64,000 nucleotides of DNA. It comes from an uncultured Spirochaetaceae bacterium (GTDB lineage: Bacteria > Spirochaetota > Spirochaetia > Treponematales > Treponemataceae). Both the position numbers and the translations under genes were made by a program. Each line of letters begins with the position of its first letter. Position 1 is the stretch's first letter. A model generated the notes under the pieces. That model did no database searches. It was not told the origin of the DNA and saw only the letters and a list, made by a program, of their open reading frames with translations. The DNA lies in assembly GCA_902799665.1 (NCBI GenBank), contig CADCBK010000024.1, forward strand, positions 1 through 64,000. The letters run 5' to 3'. This document shows positions 15,528 through 24,198 of the stretch, piece by piece.

Positions 15528-16919
15528 ATGGCAGAAAAATTTAGAATTGAACACGATTCAATGGGCGAGATGAAAGTTCCCGCCGACAAGTATTGGGGCG
15601 CCCAGACTGAGCGCAGCCACGAAAACTTTGAGATTGGCGTTGGAATCGAGACGATGCCGCGCGAAATCACAAAGGCTTTCGGCTACCTCAAGAAGGCTGC
15701 CGCCATGGCCAACAACGCTCTTAAGCCGCAAAAGATGACCGCCGAAAAACTCAAGGCCATCTCAAAGGCTTGCGACGAAGTCATCGAAGGAAAACTCAAC
15801 GAGCACTTTCCGCTTGTCGTATGGCAGACGGGCAGCGGCACGCAGAGCAACATGAACGCCAACGAGGTCATCGCCAACCGCGCCAATCAAATCGCGGGCA
15901 AAAAGCTTTGCCACCCCAATGACGACATCAACATGAGCCAGTCGTCCAACGACACTTTCCCCACGGCGCTCCACATTTCCGCCGTCTACGCGATCGAAGA
16001 CAAGCTCTTCCCGGCGATCGACACTCTTACCGCGACTTTCAAAAAGCTTGAAAAAGAAAACATGAAAATCGTAAAGAGCGGCCGCACCCACTTGCAGGAC
16101 GCGGTTCCGATTTCATTCGGACAGGAAATCTCAGGCTGGAGGACAAGCCTTGAGCGCGACCGCAAAATGCTTGAAAGCTCTTTGCCTTACCTTAAGCAGC
16201 TGGCCCTTGGCGGAACCGCTGTCGGAACGGGGCTCAACGCGCCCAAGGGCTTTGACAAAAAGGTCGCCGAGTGCGTCTCAAAGTTGACCGGAAAGAAATT
16301 CGCCACGGCTCCCAACAAGTTCCACGCGCTTACAAGCAAGGACGAATTGGTCTTTGCCCATGGCGCGATCAAGGCTTTGGCCGCCGACATGATGAAGATC
16401 GCCAACGACGTCCGCTGGCTTGCTTCAGGCCCGCGCGACGGTCTTGGAGAAATCCGCATTCCCGAAAACGAGCCCGGCTCTTCCATCATGCCTGGAAAAG
16501 TCAACCCGACCCAGTGCGAGGCCGTCACGATGGTGGCCGTGCAGGTTATGGGAAACGACGCGGCGATCGGCTTTGCCGCAAGCCAGGGCAACTTTGAGCT
16601 TAATGTCTTCATGCCTGTAATCGCCTACAACTTTATCCAAAGCGCGCGCCTCTTGGCCGAAGCGATGCTCAGCTTCAACAAGAACTGCGCGGTTGGAATA
16701 AAGGCCGACAAGGCCAAGATGAAGCACAACCTTTACAACTCGCTCATGCTTGTCACCGCTCTCAATCCCTACATCGGATACGAGAACGCGGCCAAGACTG
16801 CCCACAAGGCTTTTGACGAAAACATTTCGCTCAAAGAGGCTTGCGTCGGCTTGGGCTTCTTGACGGCCGCCGAGTTTGACAAGGTCTTCAAGCCGGAAGC
16901 CATGGCCTTTCCTAAATGA
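15528..16919 (+). CDS. fumC: Fumarate hydratase class II (fumarase C)
   Basis: A 463-residue, iron-independent homotetrameric fumarase interconverting malate and fumarate. Landmarks: DSMGEMKVPADKYWGAQTERS near residue 8, the substrate loop GSGTQSNMNANEVI near 102, HPNDDINMSQSSND near 132, GRTHLQDAVP near 188, and the superfamily signature GSSIMPGKVNPTQCE near 318. Length is normal. GAGGA lies upstream of the ATG. Here it probably runs towards fumarate, feeding the fumarate reductase at the end of the same gene row. It ends 32 bases before hdrB. Confidence 0.96.
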   Translation: MAEKFRIEHDSMGEMKVPADKYWGAQTERSHENFEIGVGIETMPREITKAFGYLKKAAAMANNALKPQKMTAEKLKAISKACDEVIEGKLNEHFPLVVWQTGSGTQSNMNANEVIANRANQIAGKKLCHPNDDINMSQSSNDTFPTALHISAVYAIEDKLFPAIDTLTATFKKLEKENMKIVKSGRTHLQDAVPISFGQEISGWRTSLERDRKMLESSLPYLKQLALGGTAVGTGLNAPKGFDKKVAECVSKLTGKKFATAPNKFHALTSKDELVFAHGAIKALAADMMKIANDVRWLASGPRDGLGEIRIPENEPGSSIMPGKVNPTQCEAVTMVAVQVMGNDAAIGFAASQGNFELNVFMPVIAYNFIQSARLLAEAMLSFNKNCAVGIKADKAKMKHNLYNSLMLVTALNPYIGYENAAKTAHKAFDENISLKEACVGLGFLTAAEFDKVFKPEAMAFPK

Positions 16920-16951
16920 CAACGACAAAAAACAATAGATAAGGAAACTTT

Positions 16952-17785
16952 ATGGAGAACACAACTTATTCATACTTTCCCGGGTGCACGCTGAAGAACA
17001 AGGCCAAAGACCTTGACGCTTACGCGCGCGCTTCGGCGGAAGCTCTGGGATTTTCGCTTGAGGAAATCCCTGAATGGCAGTGTTGCGGCGGCGTTTACCC
17101 GACGGCCGCGGACGAAGTGGCGCAAAAGCTTTCTTCTGTCCGAGCCTTGGCGGCCGCCCGCGACGCTGGACGCGAATTGGTGACTCTTTGTTCCGCCTGC
17201 TACAACGTTCTTAAGCAAGTGAACGCCGACATGCAGAACAACGAGTTCGTCAGCTTTAAGGCCAACAACTATCTTAAGAAGGACGGAATCGAATACCACG
17301 GCGAGGCCAACGTGGTCCACTTTTTGGAAGTCCTTCGCGACAAGGTGGGCTGGGCCAATGTCAAGGCCGCCGTCAAGAATCCGCTTGCCGGAAAGAAAAT
17401 CGGCGCCTACTACGGCTGCCTGCTTTTGCGCCCGGCCAACGTCCTGAAATTTGACGATCCCGAAAATCCGCAAATCTTGGAAGACTTCATCAAAGCCATC
17501 GGCGCCACTCCGGTCATTTACGCGCAGCGAAACGAGTGCTGCGGCGCCTACACGATGTTCGACGACAAGAGCATTCCGCAAGAGCGGGCGCAAAAAATCT
17601 TGGCCAACGCCAACGACATGGGCGCCGAGCTTTTGGTCACCAGCTGCCCCCTCTGCAAGTACAACTTGATTAAGAACAAGGGCGAATCCGGCCTTGACGT
17701 GATTTACTTTTCTGAATTGCTCGCCGAGGCTCTTGGCGTGAAGGAAAAGGCCTTGAAAATGATTAAGGAGGAAAAAATTGCTTAA
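16952..17785 (+). CDS. hdrB: HdrB-like heterodisulfide reductase subunit B
   Basis: A 277-residue protein with two complete CCG domains: Cys12, Cys44-45, Cys80/83 and Cys156, Cys196-197, Cys232/235. In archaeal HdrB these bind two non-cubane [4Fe-4S] clusters that cleave a disulfide, so this subunit looks catalytically competent. It is soluble, with no membrane segment. AAGGA lies before the ATG. Its 3' end overlaps hdrC. In bacteria lacking CoM/CoB, such HdrB proteins act on other disulfides (DsrC-like proteins or small thiols) or relay electrons. The partner here is not evident; fumarate reductase encoded downstream is the candidate. Confidence 0.9.
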   Translation: MENTTYSYFPGCTLKNKAKDLDAYARASAEALGFSLEEIPEWQCCGGVYPTAADEVAQKLSSVRALAAARDAGRELVTLCSACYNVLKQVNADMQNNEFVSFKANNYLKKDGIEYHGEANVVHFLEVLRDKVGWANVKAAVKNPLAGKKIGAYYGCLLLRPANVLKFDDPENPQILEDFIKAIGATPVIYAQRNECCGAYTMFDDKSIPQERAQKILANANDMGAELLVTSCPLCKYNLIKNKGESGLDVIYFSELLAEALGVKEKALKMIKEEKIA

Positions 17786-18173
17786 GTCTGAAGTGGAACA
17801 GCTTAAGGAAGAAATCCTTAACGTCAGCGGCGTCAATCCCAAGAAGTGCATGATTTGCGGAAAGTGCTCCGGCACTTGCCCCAACTACGGCGCGATGGAA
17901 TGGCACCCGCACCAGTTTGTTCAAATGGTCGAGAACGGCGAGATTGAGCCGCTTCTTTCAAGCAAGTCGATTTACGCTTGCCTCAGCTGCTTTGCCTGCC
18001 TTGAGCGCTGCCCGCGCCAGGTTGAGCCGGCAAAGCTTGTTCAAGCCGTTCGCGACGTTGTGGAGCGCAAGCGCGGTCCGCATCACTTGCAGGCGGAGGA
18101 CGTTCCTTCCTTCTTGGACAAGGAAATCCCGCAGCAGGCAATCGTCAGCGCCTTTAGAAAATACAAGAAATAG
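17778..18173 (+). CDS. hdrC: HdrC-like iron-sulfur subunit
   Basis: A 131-residue two-[4Fe-4S] ferredoxin-like protein: CMICGKCSGTCPNYG near residue 28 and CLSCFACLERCP near 65, each followed by the Pro typical of the fold. HdrC passes electrons between HdrA and HdrB. The start is TTG at 17778, chosen because AAGGAGG ends seven bases upstream and it gives the normal HdrC length. It overlaps the hdrB stop by eight bases, implying coupled translation. It ends 12 bases before hdrA. Confidence 0.88.
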   Translation: MLKSEVEQLKEEILNVSGVNPKKCMICGKCSGTCPNYGAMEWHPHQFVQMVENGEIEPLLSSKSIYACLSCFACLERCPRQVEPAKLVQAVRDVVERKRGPHHLQAEDVPSFLDKEIPQQAIVSAFRKYKK

Positions 18174-18185
18174 GAGCAGGGACAG

Positions 18186-20195
18186 ATGGAAAGAATTGGT
18201 GTTTTTGTATGTCACTGCGGCACTAACATTGCTGGAACAGTAGACGTAGCGAAAGTCGCGGAAGAATTGGGAAAGGTTCCCGGAGTCGTTTATTCGACCC
18301 ACTACACTTACATGTGCTCTTCCGCCGGACAAGCGATGATTGAGGAGCGCATTAAGGAAGACAAGCTTACGGGTGTCGTCCTTTGCTCATGCTCTCCGCG
18401 AATGCACGAAAAAACCTTCCGCGCTTGCGCCGAACGCGCCGGCCTCAACCCCTACAAGGTCGAGGTGGCCAACATTCGCGAGCAGTGCTCATGGGTAATG
18501 AAGGACATGGCGGACGCGACCGAAAAGGCCGTCGCTTTGGGAAAAGCCGCCATCGCTAAATCTATATTGGACACTCCGCTCACTCCGGGCGAAACTCCGA
18601 TGACAAAGAGAGCCCTTGTAATCGGCGGCGGAATCGCCGGCATTACAGCGGCGCTTGACATCGCCGAGGCCGGCTTCCCGGTTGACTTGGTGGAAAAAAA
18701 GCCGACGGTCGGCGGAAAGATGGCCATGCTGGACAAAACATTCCCGACCTTGGACTGCGCCTCTTGTATCGTAACTCCGCGAATGACGGAAGTCGGCCAG
18801 AACCCCAACATCCGCATTTTGTCTTACAGCGAAGTTACAGGCGTCACCGGCTACATCGGAAACTTTACGGTGGACATCAAGCGCAAGGCCCGCTACGTTG
18901 ACGAGACAAAGTGCACGGGCTGCGGCGAATGCACCGAAAAATGCCCGATGAAAAAAGTTCCCAACGACTTTAACCTTAACCTCAACAACAAGACTGCCGT
19001 TTACATTCCCTTCGCGCAGGCCGTTCCAAAAATCGCGACTATTGACGCCAACTACTGTCTGCACATGAAGGCGCTTAAAAACGGAAAGGACAACGTTTGC
19101 GGAATGTGCCAAAAAGTTTGCGGCGCCGGAGCCATCAACTTCAACGCCAAGGACGAGGTTATCACCGAAAAATACGGCGCGATCGTAGTGGCCACCGGCT
19201 ACAACATGATCGACCTTAAGCCTTACGCCGAATTCGGCTACGGACTCAGCAAGGACGTCGTTTCTTCTTTGGAATACGAGCGCTTGATGAACGCGTCAGG
19301 CCCGACAGGCGGACATCTTCTGCGCCCGTCGGACGGCGTGGCTCCCAAGAAAATCGTATTCATCCAGTGCGTCGGAAGCCGCTGCTCGGCGGAAGGAAAG
19401 GGCAACCAGTACTGCTCTAAAGTTTGCTGCATGTACACCGCAAAGCAAACGATCCTTACCCGCGACCACTGGCCTGACACAGAATGCTACGTCTTCTACA
19501 TCGACGTGCGCACTCCCGGAAAGCAGTTTGACGAATTCTACCGCCGGGCCGTGGAGCAGTACGGCGTCCACTACATCAAGGGCATGGTTGGAAAAGTCAC
19601 TCCGCAAGCCAACGGAAAGCTTGACGTTCAGGGAAGCGACTTGATTTTGAACAAGCAAGTTCACATCGAGGCGGACATGGTTGTTTTGGCCGGCTCTTTG
19701 GAAGCCGACGAGACCGCGCGCCCGCTTGCCACGATGCTCACGACTTCTATGGACAACGACGACTTCTTCTTGGAAGCCCACGTAAAGCTTCGTCCGGTAG
19801 AAAGCCCGACGGCGGGCATCTTCCTTGCCGGCGCCTGTTTGGGCCCCAAGGACATTCCGGAAACTGTAGCCCAGTCTTCCGGCGCGGCCGCGAAGGCGAT
19901 TTGCCTTTTGGTCAAGGACAAGCTCAAGAACAATCCTTGCACGGCCAAGCCCGACGAGAACGCTTGCAACGGCTGCGGCCAGTGCGCGAACGTTTGCCCC
20001 TACGGCGCCATCAGCTATGTCGACAAGGATTTCCGCGGCCCCAACCGCACTACAATCACGCGCCACGTGTCGCAAGTCAATTCGGCCATGTGCCAAGGCT
20101 GCGGCGCTTGCACCGTCGCGTGTCCCAGCGGAGCCATGGATTTGCAGGGCTTTAGCAACAAACAAATTTTGGCGGAGGTTGACAGCGTACTATGA
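18186..20195 (+). CDS. hdrA: HdrA-like flavin iron-sulfur subunit, putative bifurcation centre
   Basis: A 669-residue full-length HdrA. The N-terminal domain has VFVCHCGTNIAG and CSCSPRMHEKTF. An FAD Rossmann motif (RALVIGGGIAGITAALDIAEAG) starts near residue 140, followed by the HdrA hallmark LDCASCIVTPRM. An inserted ferredoxin domain has CTGCGECTEKCPMKK near 244. A C-terminal pair of [4Fe-4S] motifs follows, CNGCGQCANVCPYGAI and CQGCGACTVACPSGAM. In methanogen MvhADG-HdrABC, the HdrA FAD splits electron pairs between ferredoxin and the disulfide. Its stop overlaps the next start by four bases. Confidence 0.93.
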   Translation: MERIGVFVCHCGTNIAGTVDVAKVAEELGKVPGVVYSTHYTYMCSSAGQAMIEERIKEDKLTGVVLCSCSPRMHEKTFRACAERAGLNPYKVEVANIREQCSWVMKDMADATEKAVALGKAAIAKSILDTPLTPGETPMTKRALVIGGGIAGITAALDIAEAGFPVDLVEKKPTVGGKMAMLDKTFPTLDCASCIVTPRMTEVGQNPNIRILSYSEVTGVTGYIGNFTVDIKRKARYVDETKCTGCGECTEKCPMKKVPNDFNLNLNNKTAVYIPFAQAVPKIATIDANYCLHMKALKNGKDNVCGMCQKVCGAGAINFNAKDEVITEKYGAIVVATGYNMIDLKPYAEFGYGLSKDVVSSLEYERLMNASGPTGGHLLRPSDGVAPKKIVFIQCVGSRCSAEGKGNQYCSKVCCMYTAKQTILTRDHWPDTECYVFYIDVRTPGKQFDEFYRRAVEQYGVHYIKGMVGKVTPQANGKLDVQGSDLILNKQVHIEADMVVLAGSLEADETARPLATMLTTSMDNDDFFLEAHVKLRPVESPTAGIFLAGACLGPKDIPETVAQSSGAAAKAICLLVKDKLKNNPCTAKPDENACNGCGQCANVCPYGAISYVDKDFRGPNRTTITRHVSQVNSAMCQGCGACTVACPSGAMDLQGFSNKQILAEVDSVL

Positions 20196-20641
20196 GCGAG
20201 AACGTAACAACAAACACATCTTGGACACCAAGAATCGTTGCCTTTTGCTGCAACTGGTGTTCCTACGCCGGAGCCGACCTTGCGGGCAACAACCGCTTGG
20301 AGTATCCGGCCAACGTAAAAATTATCCGCATTCCGTGCTCTTGCCGCTTGAACCCTCTCTTTATTTTGAGGGCCTTCCAGCGCGGAGCCGACGGAGTGAT
20401 TTTGTGCGGCTGCCACCCTGGCGACTGCCACTATTCGACAGGCAACTACTTTGCCCGCAGAAGAATGACCTTGCTCTTTAGCATGCTTGATTTCTTGGGA
20501 ATCGAAAAGGCCCGCACAAGAGTTGAATGGTGTTCGGCGGCGGAAGGAGTCCGCTTTGCCGGAATTATGAACGACTTTGTAGCCAAAATCACCGCTCTTG
20601 GCGAAACCAAAAAATTGGAGGACGTACGATGCAAGAACTAA
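20192..20641 (+). CDS. flxD: MvhD/FlxD-like electron transfer subunit
   Basis: A 149-residue protein of the MvhD family, which carries a [2Fe-2S] cluster and feeds electrons into HdrA. Conserved elements are IVAFCCNWCSYAGAD near residue 11, IRIPCSCRLNP, and the Cys/His-rich VILCGCHPGDCHY. The gene lies directly after hdrA with a 4-base ATGA overlap, as in Flx-Hdr and Mvh-Hdr clusters. No hydrogenase large subunit is present, so the electron source should be the Flx module, not H2. Confidence 0.88.
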   Translation: MSENVTTNTSWTPRIVAFCCNWCSYAGADLAGNNRLEYPANVKIIRIPCSCRLNPLFILRAFQRGADGVILCGCHPGDCHYSTGNYFARRRMTLLFSMLDFLGIEKARTRVEWCSAAEGVRFAGIMNDFVAKITALGETKKLEDVRCKN

Positions 20642-21612
20642 CTTCCGATTTGATTAAAATCGCCAAGGAAAAGTTGGCGTCCGGCGCGGTCCAGCAAGTT
20701 ATCGGCTGGAGACGCGGCCTCTTTGACGAGGACGTGACTCCTTCGACCTTTAAGGACGCGGCCGATTTGGAAAAGAATTTTGTCTTTAACAAATACTGTA
20801 AGGCCAACCTTTCAAAGTATTTGGTAAAGATTACCCGCGCCATCGAAACTGCCAAGACTACGACACGCACGAACAACGCGATGGCCAAGCAGCGCGACCC
20901 CAACGCGGCGGAAGCGCCTATTCCCAACGAAAAGGTTTTGGCCTTCCTAAAGCCCGGCGACACGCACTCGTTCTGCCAGCTTTTAAAGGAAAACAGAATC
21001 ACGCGCGACGACGTTTACATTGTCGCCGTTCCTTGCTCTTGCGAGATGGACGAAAGCGTTAAGGAAGGCGAGGGCTGCGACCACTGCCGCAACAAGAAGC
21101 ACGTCGTTTACGACGAAGTTGTCGGAAAGGCCCGCGAAGAGGCTATCGGAGATCCGTCGCGCTTTGAGGGCGTTGAAAAAATCGCCGCGATGAGCGCCGA
21201 CGAGCGCCACGAATTCTGGAAAAACGAATTCAGCCGCTGCATTAGATGCAACGCTTGCCGCGACGTTTGCCCGGCCTGCACTTGCGAAAAGTGCGTCTTT
21301 GACAACAACGCCTTGTACACAAGCCAAAAGGTCGCGCAAGTTCCGTTTGAAGAAAGCCTTTACCACATCATCCGCGCCTGGCACGTCGCCGGCCGCTGCA
21401 CTGATTGCGGCGAATGCTCGCGCGTTTGCCCGGAACACATTCCGCTGCATCTTCTTAACCGAAAGTTCGTCAAGGACATCGACGAAATCTACGGACCCTA
21501 TGTCGCCGGAAGCGACATGGAGACCAAGCCGCCGATGCTCACTTGGACAGCCGGCGACGCGGAGCCGAGCGTTGTTTACGAGCGCTCGCCTGAAGAAGAA
21601 GGAGGCGAATAA
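20629..21612 (+). CDS. FlxC-like dicluster iron-sulfur protein
   Basis: A 327-residue soluble protein. The N-terminal half resembles the FdhB/F420-reducing beta-like region (DDVYIVAVPCSCEMDES, GCDHCRNKKHVVYDE). The C-terminal half holds [4Fe-4S] motifs CIRCNACRDVCPACTCEKC near 205 and CTDCGECSRVCPEHIPLHLL near 263. The ATG at 20629 is preceded by GGAGG and overlaps the flxD gene by 13 bases; a longer open frame upstream lies wholly within flxD and is ignored. Its position between flxD and flxB supports an internal electron wire of the Flx complex. The letter assignment is by analogy with FlxABCD of sulfate reducers and could be swapped with the next gene. Confidence 0.72.
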   Translation: MQELTSDLIKIAKEKLASGAVQQVIGWRRGLFDEDVTPSTFKDAADLEKNFVFNKYCKANLSKYLVKITRAIETAKTTTRTNNAMAKQRDPNAAEAPIPNEKVLAFLKPGDTHSFCQLLKENRITRDDVYIVAVPCSCEMDESVKEGEGCDHCRNKKHVVYDEVVGKAREEAIGDPSRFEGVEKIAAMSADERHEFWKNEFSRCIRCNACRDVCPACTCEKCVFDNNALYTSQKVAQVPFEESLYHIIRAWHVAGRCTDCGECSRVCPEHIPLHLLNRKFVKDIDEIYGPYVAGSDMETKPPMLTWTAGDAEPSVVYERSPEEEGGE

Positions 21613-22649
21613 TGCTTAGCGTATCAAAAGACAAAATCAATTCGCTCTTTGAGGCGATCGCAAAAGACAAGACGCTTTACCTTCCCGTTGACAACGCCAG
21701 CGGAAAAGCGAATTTTGAAAAATGGCAAAAGGGAACTAAGCTTTCCGAAGCGCTAAAGACTGTCCGCAGCGCCAAGGACTTTTTCTTCCCCAAGACCGAA
21801 AAAATGGTAGGCTACAAAATCGACGCGGGAAACATCACCGTTGAAGACCCCAGAAAAGAGTTGGACGACTTTGTAGTCTTTGGAGTCCGCGCTTGCGACG
21901 CCAAGGCCTTTGACATCTTTGACAAGGTTTACTTGGAAATGACTCCCACCGACAGCTATTACAAGAACCGCCGCGACCACGCGATTGTAATCACTCTCGC
22001 TTGCTCCGAGCCTGACAAAAACTGCTTTTGCTCAAGCTACGGCTTGGACGCGGCAAATCCCGCGGGCGACGTAAGCGCTTGGCTGGCCGGCGGCGACTAC
22101 TACTTTAACGCCAACACTGACAAGGGAAAGAAGTTCCTTGACAGCGTAAAGGGCGCCCTTAAGGAAAAGGACGCCGCCGCCGTTGACGCGGAAAAGAAGG
22201 CGATTAAGGCAAAGATCGAAAAGCTTCCGTTCGCGCATCTTGATTTGGAAAAGTTCAAGAACGTTCCGATGATGACGCTTTTCAATTCCGACGTTTGGGC
22301 AAAGCTTAGCGAGTCATGCCTTGGCTGCGGAACCTGCACCTATGTTTGTCCGTCTTGCATGTGCTTTGACGTCCGCGACTACGACACAGGCCACGGAATC
22401 GAGCAGAGCCGCACTTGGGACTCTTGCATGTATTCCGACTTCACCCAAATGGCGGCGGCCAACCCGCGCCTTACGCAAAAGGAAAGGTTCCGCCAGCGCT
22501 TTATGCACAAGCTGGTCTACTATCCGATGGCCCACGAAAAGCTCTTTATGTGCGTAGGCTGCGGCCGTTGCTTGGACAGCTGCCCGATTCACATGAACAT
22601 CGTAAAAGTAATCAAGGCTTTTAACGAAGCCGATTTGGGAGGAAAGTAA
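21612..22649 (+). CDS. FlxB-like iron-sulfur subunit (AsrA/RnfC-like)
   Basis: A 345-residue protein like subunit A of anaerobic sulfite reductase and the beta subunits of NAD-linked hydrogenases. The N-terminal domain has FGVRACDAKAFDIFDKVY and the Cys group EPDKNCFCSSYG. The C-terminal part carries [4Fe-4S] motifs CLGCGTCTYVCPSCMCFDV near 238 and CVGCGRCLDSCPIHMNI near 317. It probably passes electrons from the FAD/NAD subunit encoded next to the Hdr branch. Starts overlap by one base at both ends (TAATG at 21612 and at 22649), so translation is tightly coupled. Confidence 0.78.
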   Translation: MLSVSKDKINSLFEAIAKDKTLYLPVDNASGKANFEKWQKGTKLSEALKTVRSAKDFFFPKTEKMVGYKIDAGNITVEDPRKELDDFVVFGVRACDAKAFDIFDKVYLEMTPTDSYYKNRRDHAIVITLACSEPDKNCFCSSYGLDAANPAGDVSAWLAGGDYYFNANTDKGKKFLDSVKGALKEKDAAAVDAEKKAIKAKIEKLPFAHLDLEKFKNVPMMTLFNSDVWAKLSESCLGCGTCTYVCPSCMCFDVRDYDTGHGIEQSRTWDSCMYSDFTQMAAANPRLTQKERFRQRFMHKLVYYPMAHEKLFMCVGCGRCLDSCPIHMNIVKVIKAFNEADLGGK

Positions 22650-23479
22650 TGTTAGAGCAAGAATCATTTATTCCGTATGTCGGAGTAATCAAAGAAATGT
22701 TCGACGAAACTCCCGACGTAAAATCGTTCCGCGTCGTCGGCTTGGACGGAAAAAAGCTCTTTGAGCACAAGCCCGGCCAGTGCGCGATGTTGATCGTTCC
22801 CGGAGTGGGCGAGTCGATGATTTCAATCACTTCTTCGCCGACTGTTCAGGAATACCAGCAGTTCTCAATCAAAAAGTGCGGCTGCGTCACAAGCTGGCTT
22901 CACGCCGCCAAGCCCGGAACGCAAATCTGCGTCCGCGGTCCGATTGGAAACGGCTTCCCGGTTGACACGACATTCAAAGGCAAGGACATCTTGGTAATCG
23001 CTGGCGGAATCGGCTTGGCTCCGGTTCACTCCGTCGTAGACTATATGCTTGCCCACCGTTCCGACTACGGAAAAATCCAGGTCATCTACGGTTCAAGAAG
23101 CAAGGCCGACCTTGTCTTCTTAAAGCAGCTTCAGGAAGAATGGGCCCACGCTCCAAACCTTAAGCTTGACTTGACGATTGACCGCGCCGAAGAAGGCTGG
23201 GACGGCCACGTTGGCTTTGTTCCGCCTTACGTCACCGAGATGAATCCTGATCCCAGCATGACTGTCATTATGTGCGGCCCGCCGATTTTGATTCACTTGT
23301 CGCTTGACGCTCTTAAAAAGCTTGGCTTTAAGGACGACAACGTCTTTACAACGCTTGAGATGCGCATGAAGTGCGGAATCGGAAAGTGCGGAAGGTGCAA
23401 TGTAGGAAACAAGTTCGTCTGCAAGGACGGCCCTGTGTTCAGTTTTACGCAGCTGGCGGATTTGCCGCCTGAATATTAA
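22649..23479 (+). CDS. flxA: FlxA-like FAD/NAD(P)H-binding oxidoreductase
   Basis: A 276-residue ferredoxin-NADP reductase-fold protein like AsrB/HydG and the PyrK electron-transfer subunit. An FAD-binding beta barrel (to ~100) contains MISITSSP. The NAD(P) domain starts ILVIAGGIGLAPVHSVV near 113 and ends with the MTVIMCGPPILI motif near 202. The [2Fe-2S] ligands are in MKCGIGKCGRCNVG and the following VCKDGPVFS. It is the probable NADH entry point of the complex. NAD versus NADP preference cannot be judged from sequence by eye. It follows flxB with a one-base overlap and ends 12 bases before frdB. Confidence 0.88.
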   Translation: MLEQESFIPYVGVIKEMFDETPDVKSFRVVGLDGKKLFEHKPGQCAMLIVPGVGESMISITSSPTVQEYQQFSIKKCGCVTSWLHAAKPGTQICVRGPIGNGFPVDTTFKGKDILVIAGGIGLAPVHSVVDYMLAHRSDYGKIQVIYGSRSKADLVFLKQLQEEWAHAPNLKLDLTIDRAEEGWDGHVGFVPPYVTEMNPDPSMTVIMCGPPILIHLSLDALKKLGFKDDNVFTTLEMRMKCGIGKCGRCNVGNKFVCKDGPVFSFTQLADLPPEY

Positions 23480-23491
23480 TAGGAGAACGAT

Positions 23492-24184
23492 ATGGCAGAA
23501 CAAAAGGAAATGGCCACAATTTACATTTTTGGAAAAAAATACGATGTTCCGGCGGAACTGACGATTATGAACGCGATGGAATACGCCGGCTACCAGCTTA
23601 AGCGCGGATGCGGATGCCGCAACGGCTTTTGCGGAGCTTGCGCCACAATCTACCGCATCAAGGGACAAAACCAGCTTCAGACTTGCTTGGCTTGCTCCAA
23701 GAAGGTTGAGAACGACATGTACATCGCGACTCTTCCCTTCTTCCCCTTGGTAAAGCAGGTTTACGACATCAACAAGATTAAGCCCGAGCAGCAGATCATG
23801 ATGCAGCTTTATCCTGAGATTTACTCTTGCGTAGGCTGCAACGCCTGCACCCGCGCTTGTCCCCAGGAACTCAACACAATGCAGTACATCGCTTACGCCC
23901 AGCGCGGCGACTTTGCCAAGTGCGCCGACCTTTCGTTTGACTGCGTTATGTGCGGTTGCTGCTCTAGCCGCTGTCCGGCCGGAATCAGCCACCCGCAAGT
24001 GGCCGAGCTTGCCCGCCGCCTCAACGGAAAGTACTTGCAACCGCAAGCCCAGCACCTTCTTGACCGCGTAAAGGAAATCGACGCCGGCAAGTGCGAAAAG
24101 GAAATCAAAAAGCTTATCGCTATGTCGACTGGCGACAAAAAGCAGATCAAGAATCTGTATAACACTCGCGAGATTGAAAAATAA
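23492..24184 (+). CDS. frdB: Soluble fumarate reductase iron-sulfur subunit, FrdB/TfrB-like
   Basis: A 230-residue protein. An N-terminal plant-type [2Fe-2S] domain has ligands among Cys40/42, Cys47, Cys50 and Cys65/68. Two cluster motifs follow: Cys113/116/119/123 and Cys151/154/157/161, each CxxCxxCxxxCP. That is the order in SdhB/FrdB, which wire quinol or thiol electrons to the flavoprotein. It lacks the C-terminal CCG domain of methanogen thiol:fumarate reductase TfrB, but HdrB encoded upstream supplies two such domains. No membrane-anchor gene accompanies it, so the enzyme should be cytoplasmic. AGGAGA lies before the ATG; frdA follows after 14 bases. Confidence 0.85.
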   Translation: MAEQKEMATIYIFGKKYDVPAELTIMNAMEYAGYQLKRGCGCRNGFCGACATIYRIKGQNQLQTCLACSKKVENDMYIATLPFFPLVKQVYDINKIKPEQQIMMQLYPEIYSCVGCNACTRACPQELNTMQYIAYAQRGDFAKCADLSFDCVMCGCCSSRCPAGISHPQVAELARRLNGKYLQPQAQHLLDRVKEIDAGKCEKEIKKLIAMSTGDKKQIKNLYNTREIEK

Positions 24185-24198
24185 GGAAGGAGACGAAT

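Noticed and set aside
20527-20628. Longer N-terminus for the FlxC-like protein
   Set aside because: The extra residues are the out-of-frame reading of flxD; GGAGG points to the ATG at 20629.
16952-20641. Methanogen-type or archaeal contamination for hdrABC
   Set aside because: Codon use and spacing match the flanking bacterial genes and flx genes are bacterial in type; there is no boundary in the sequence.
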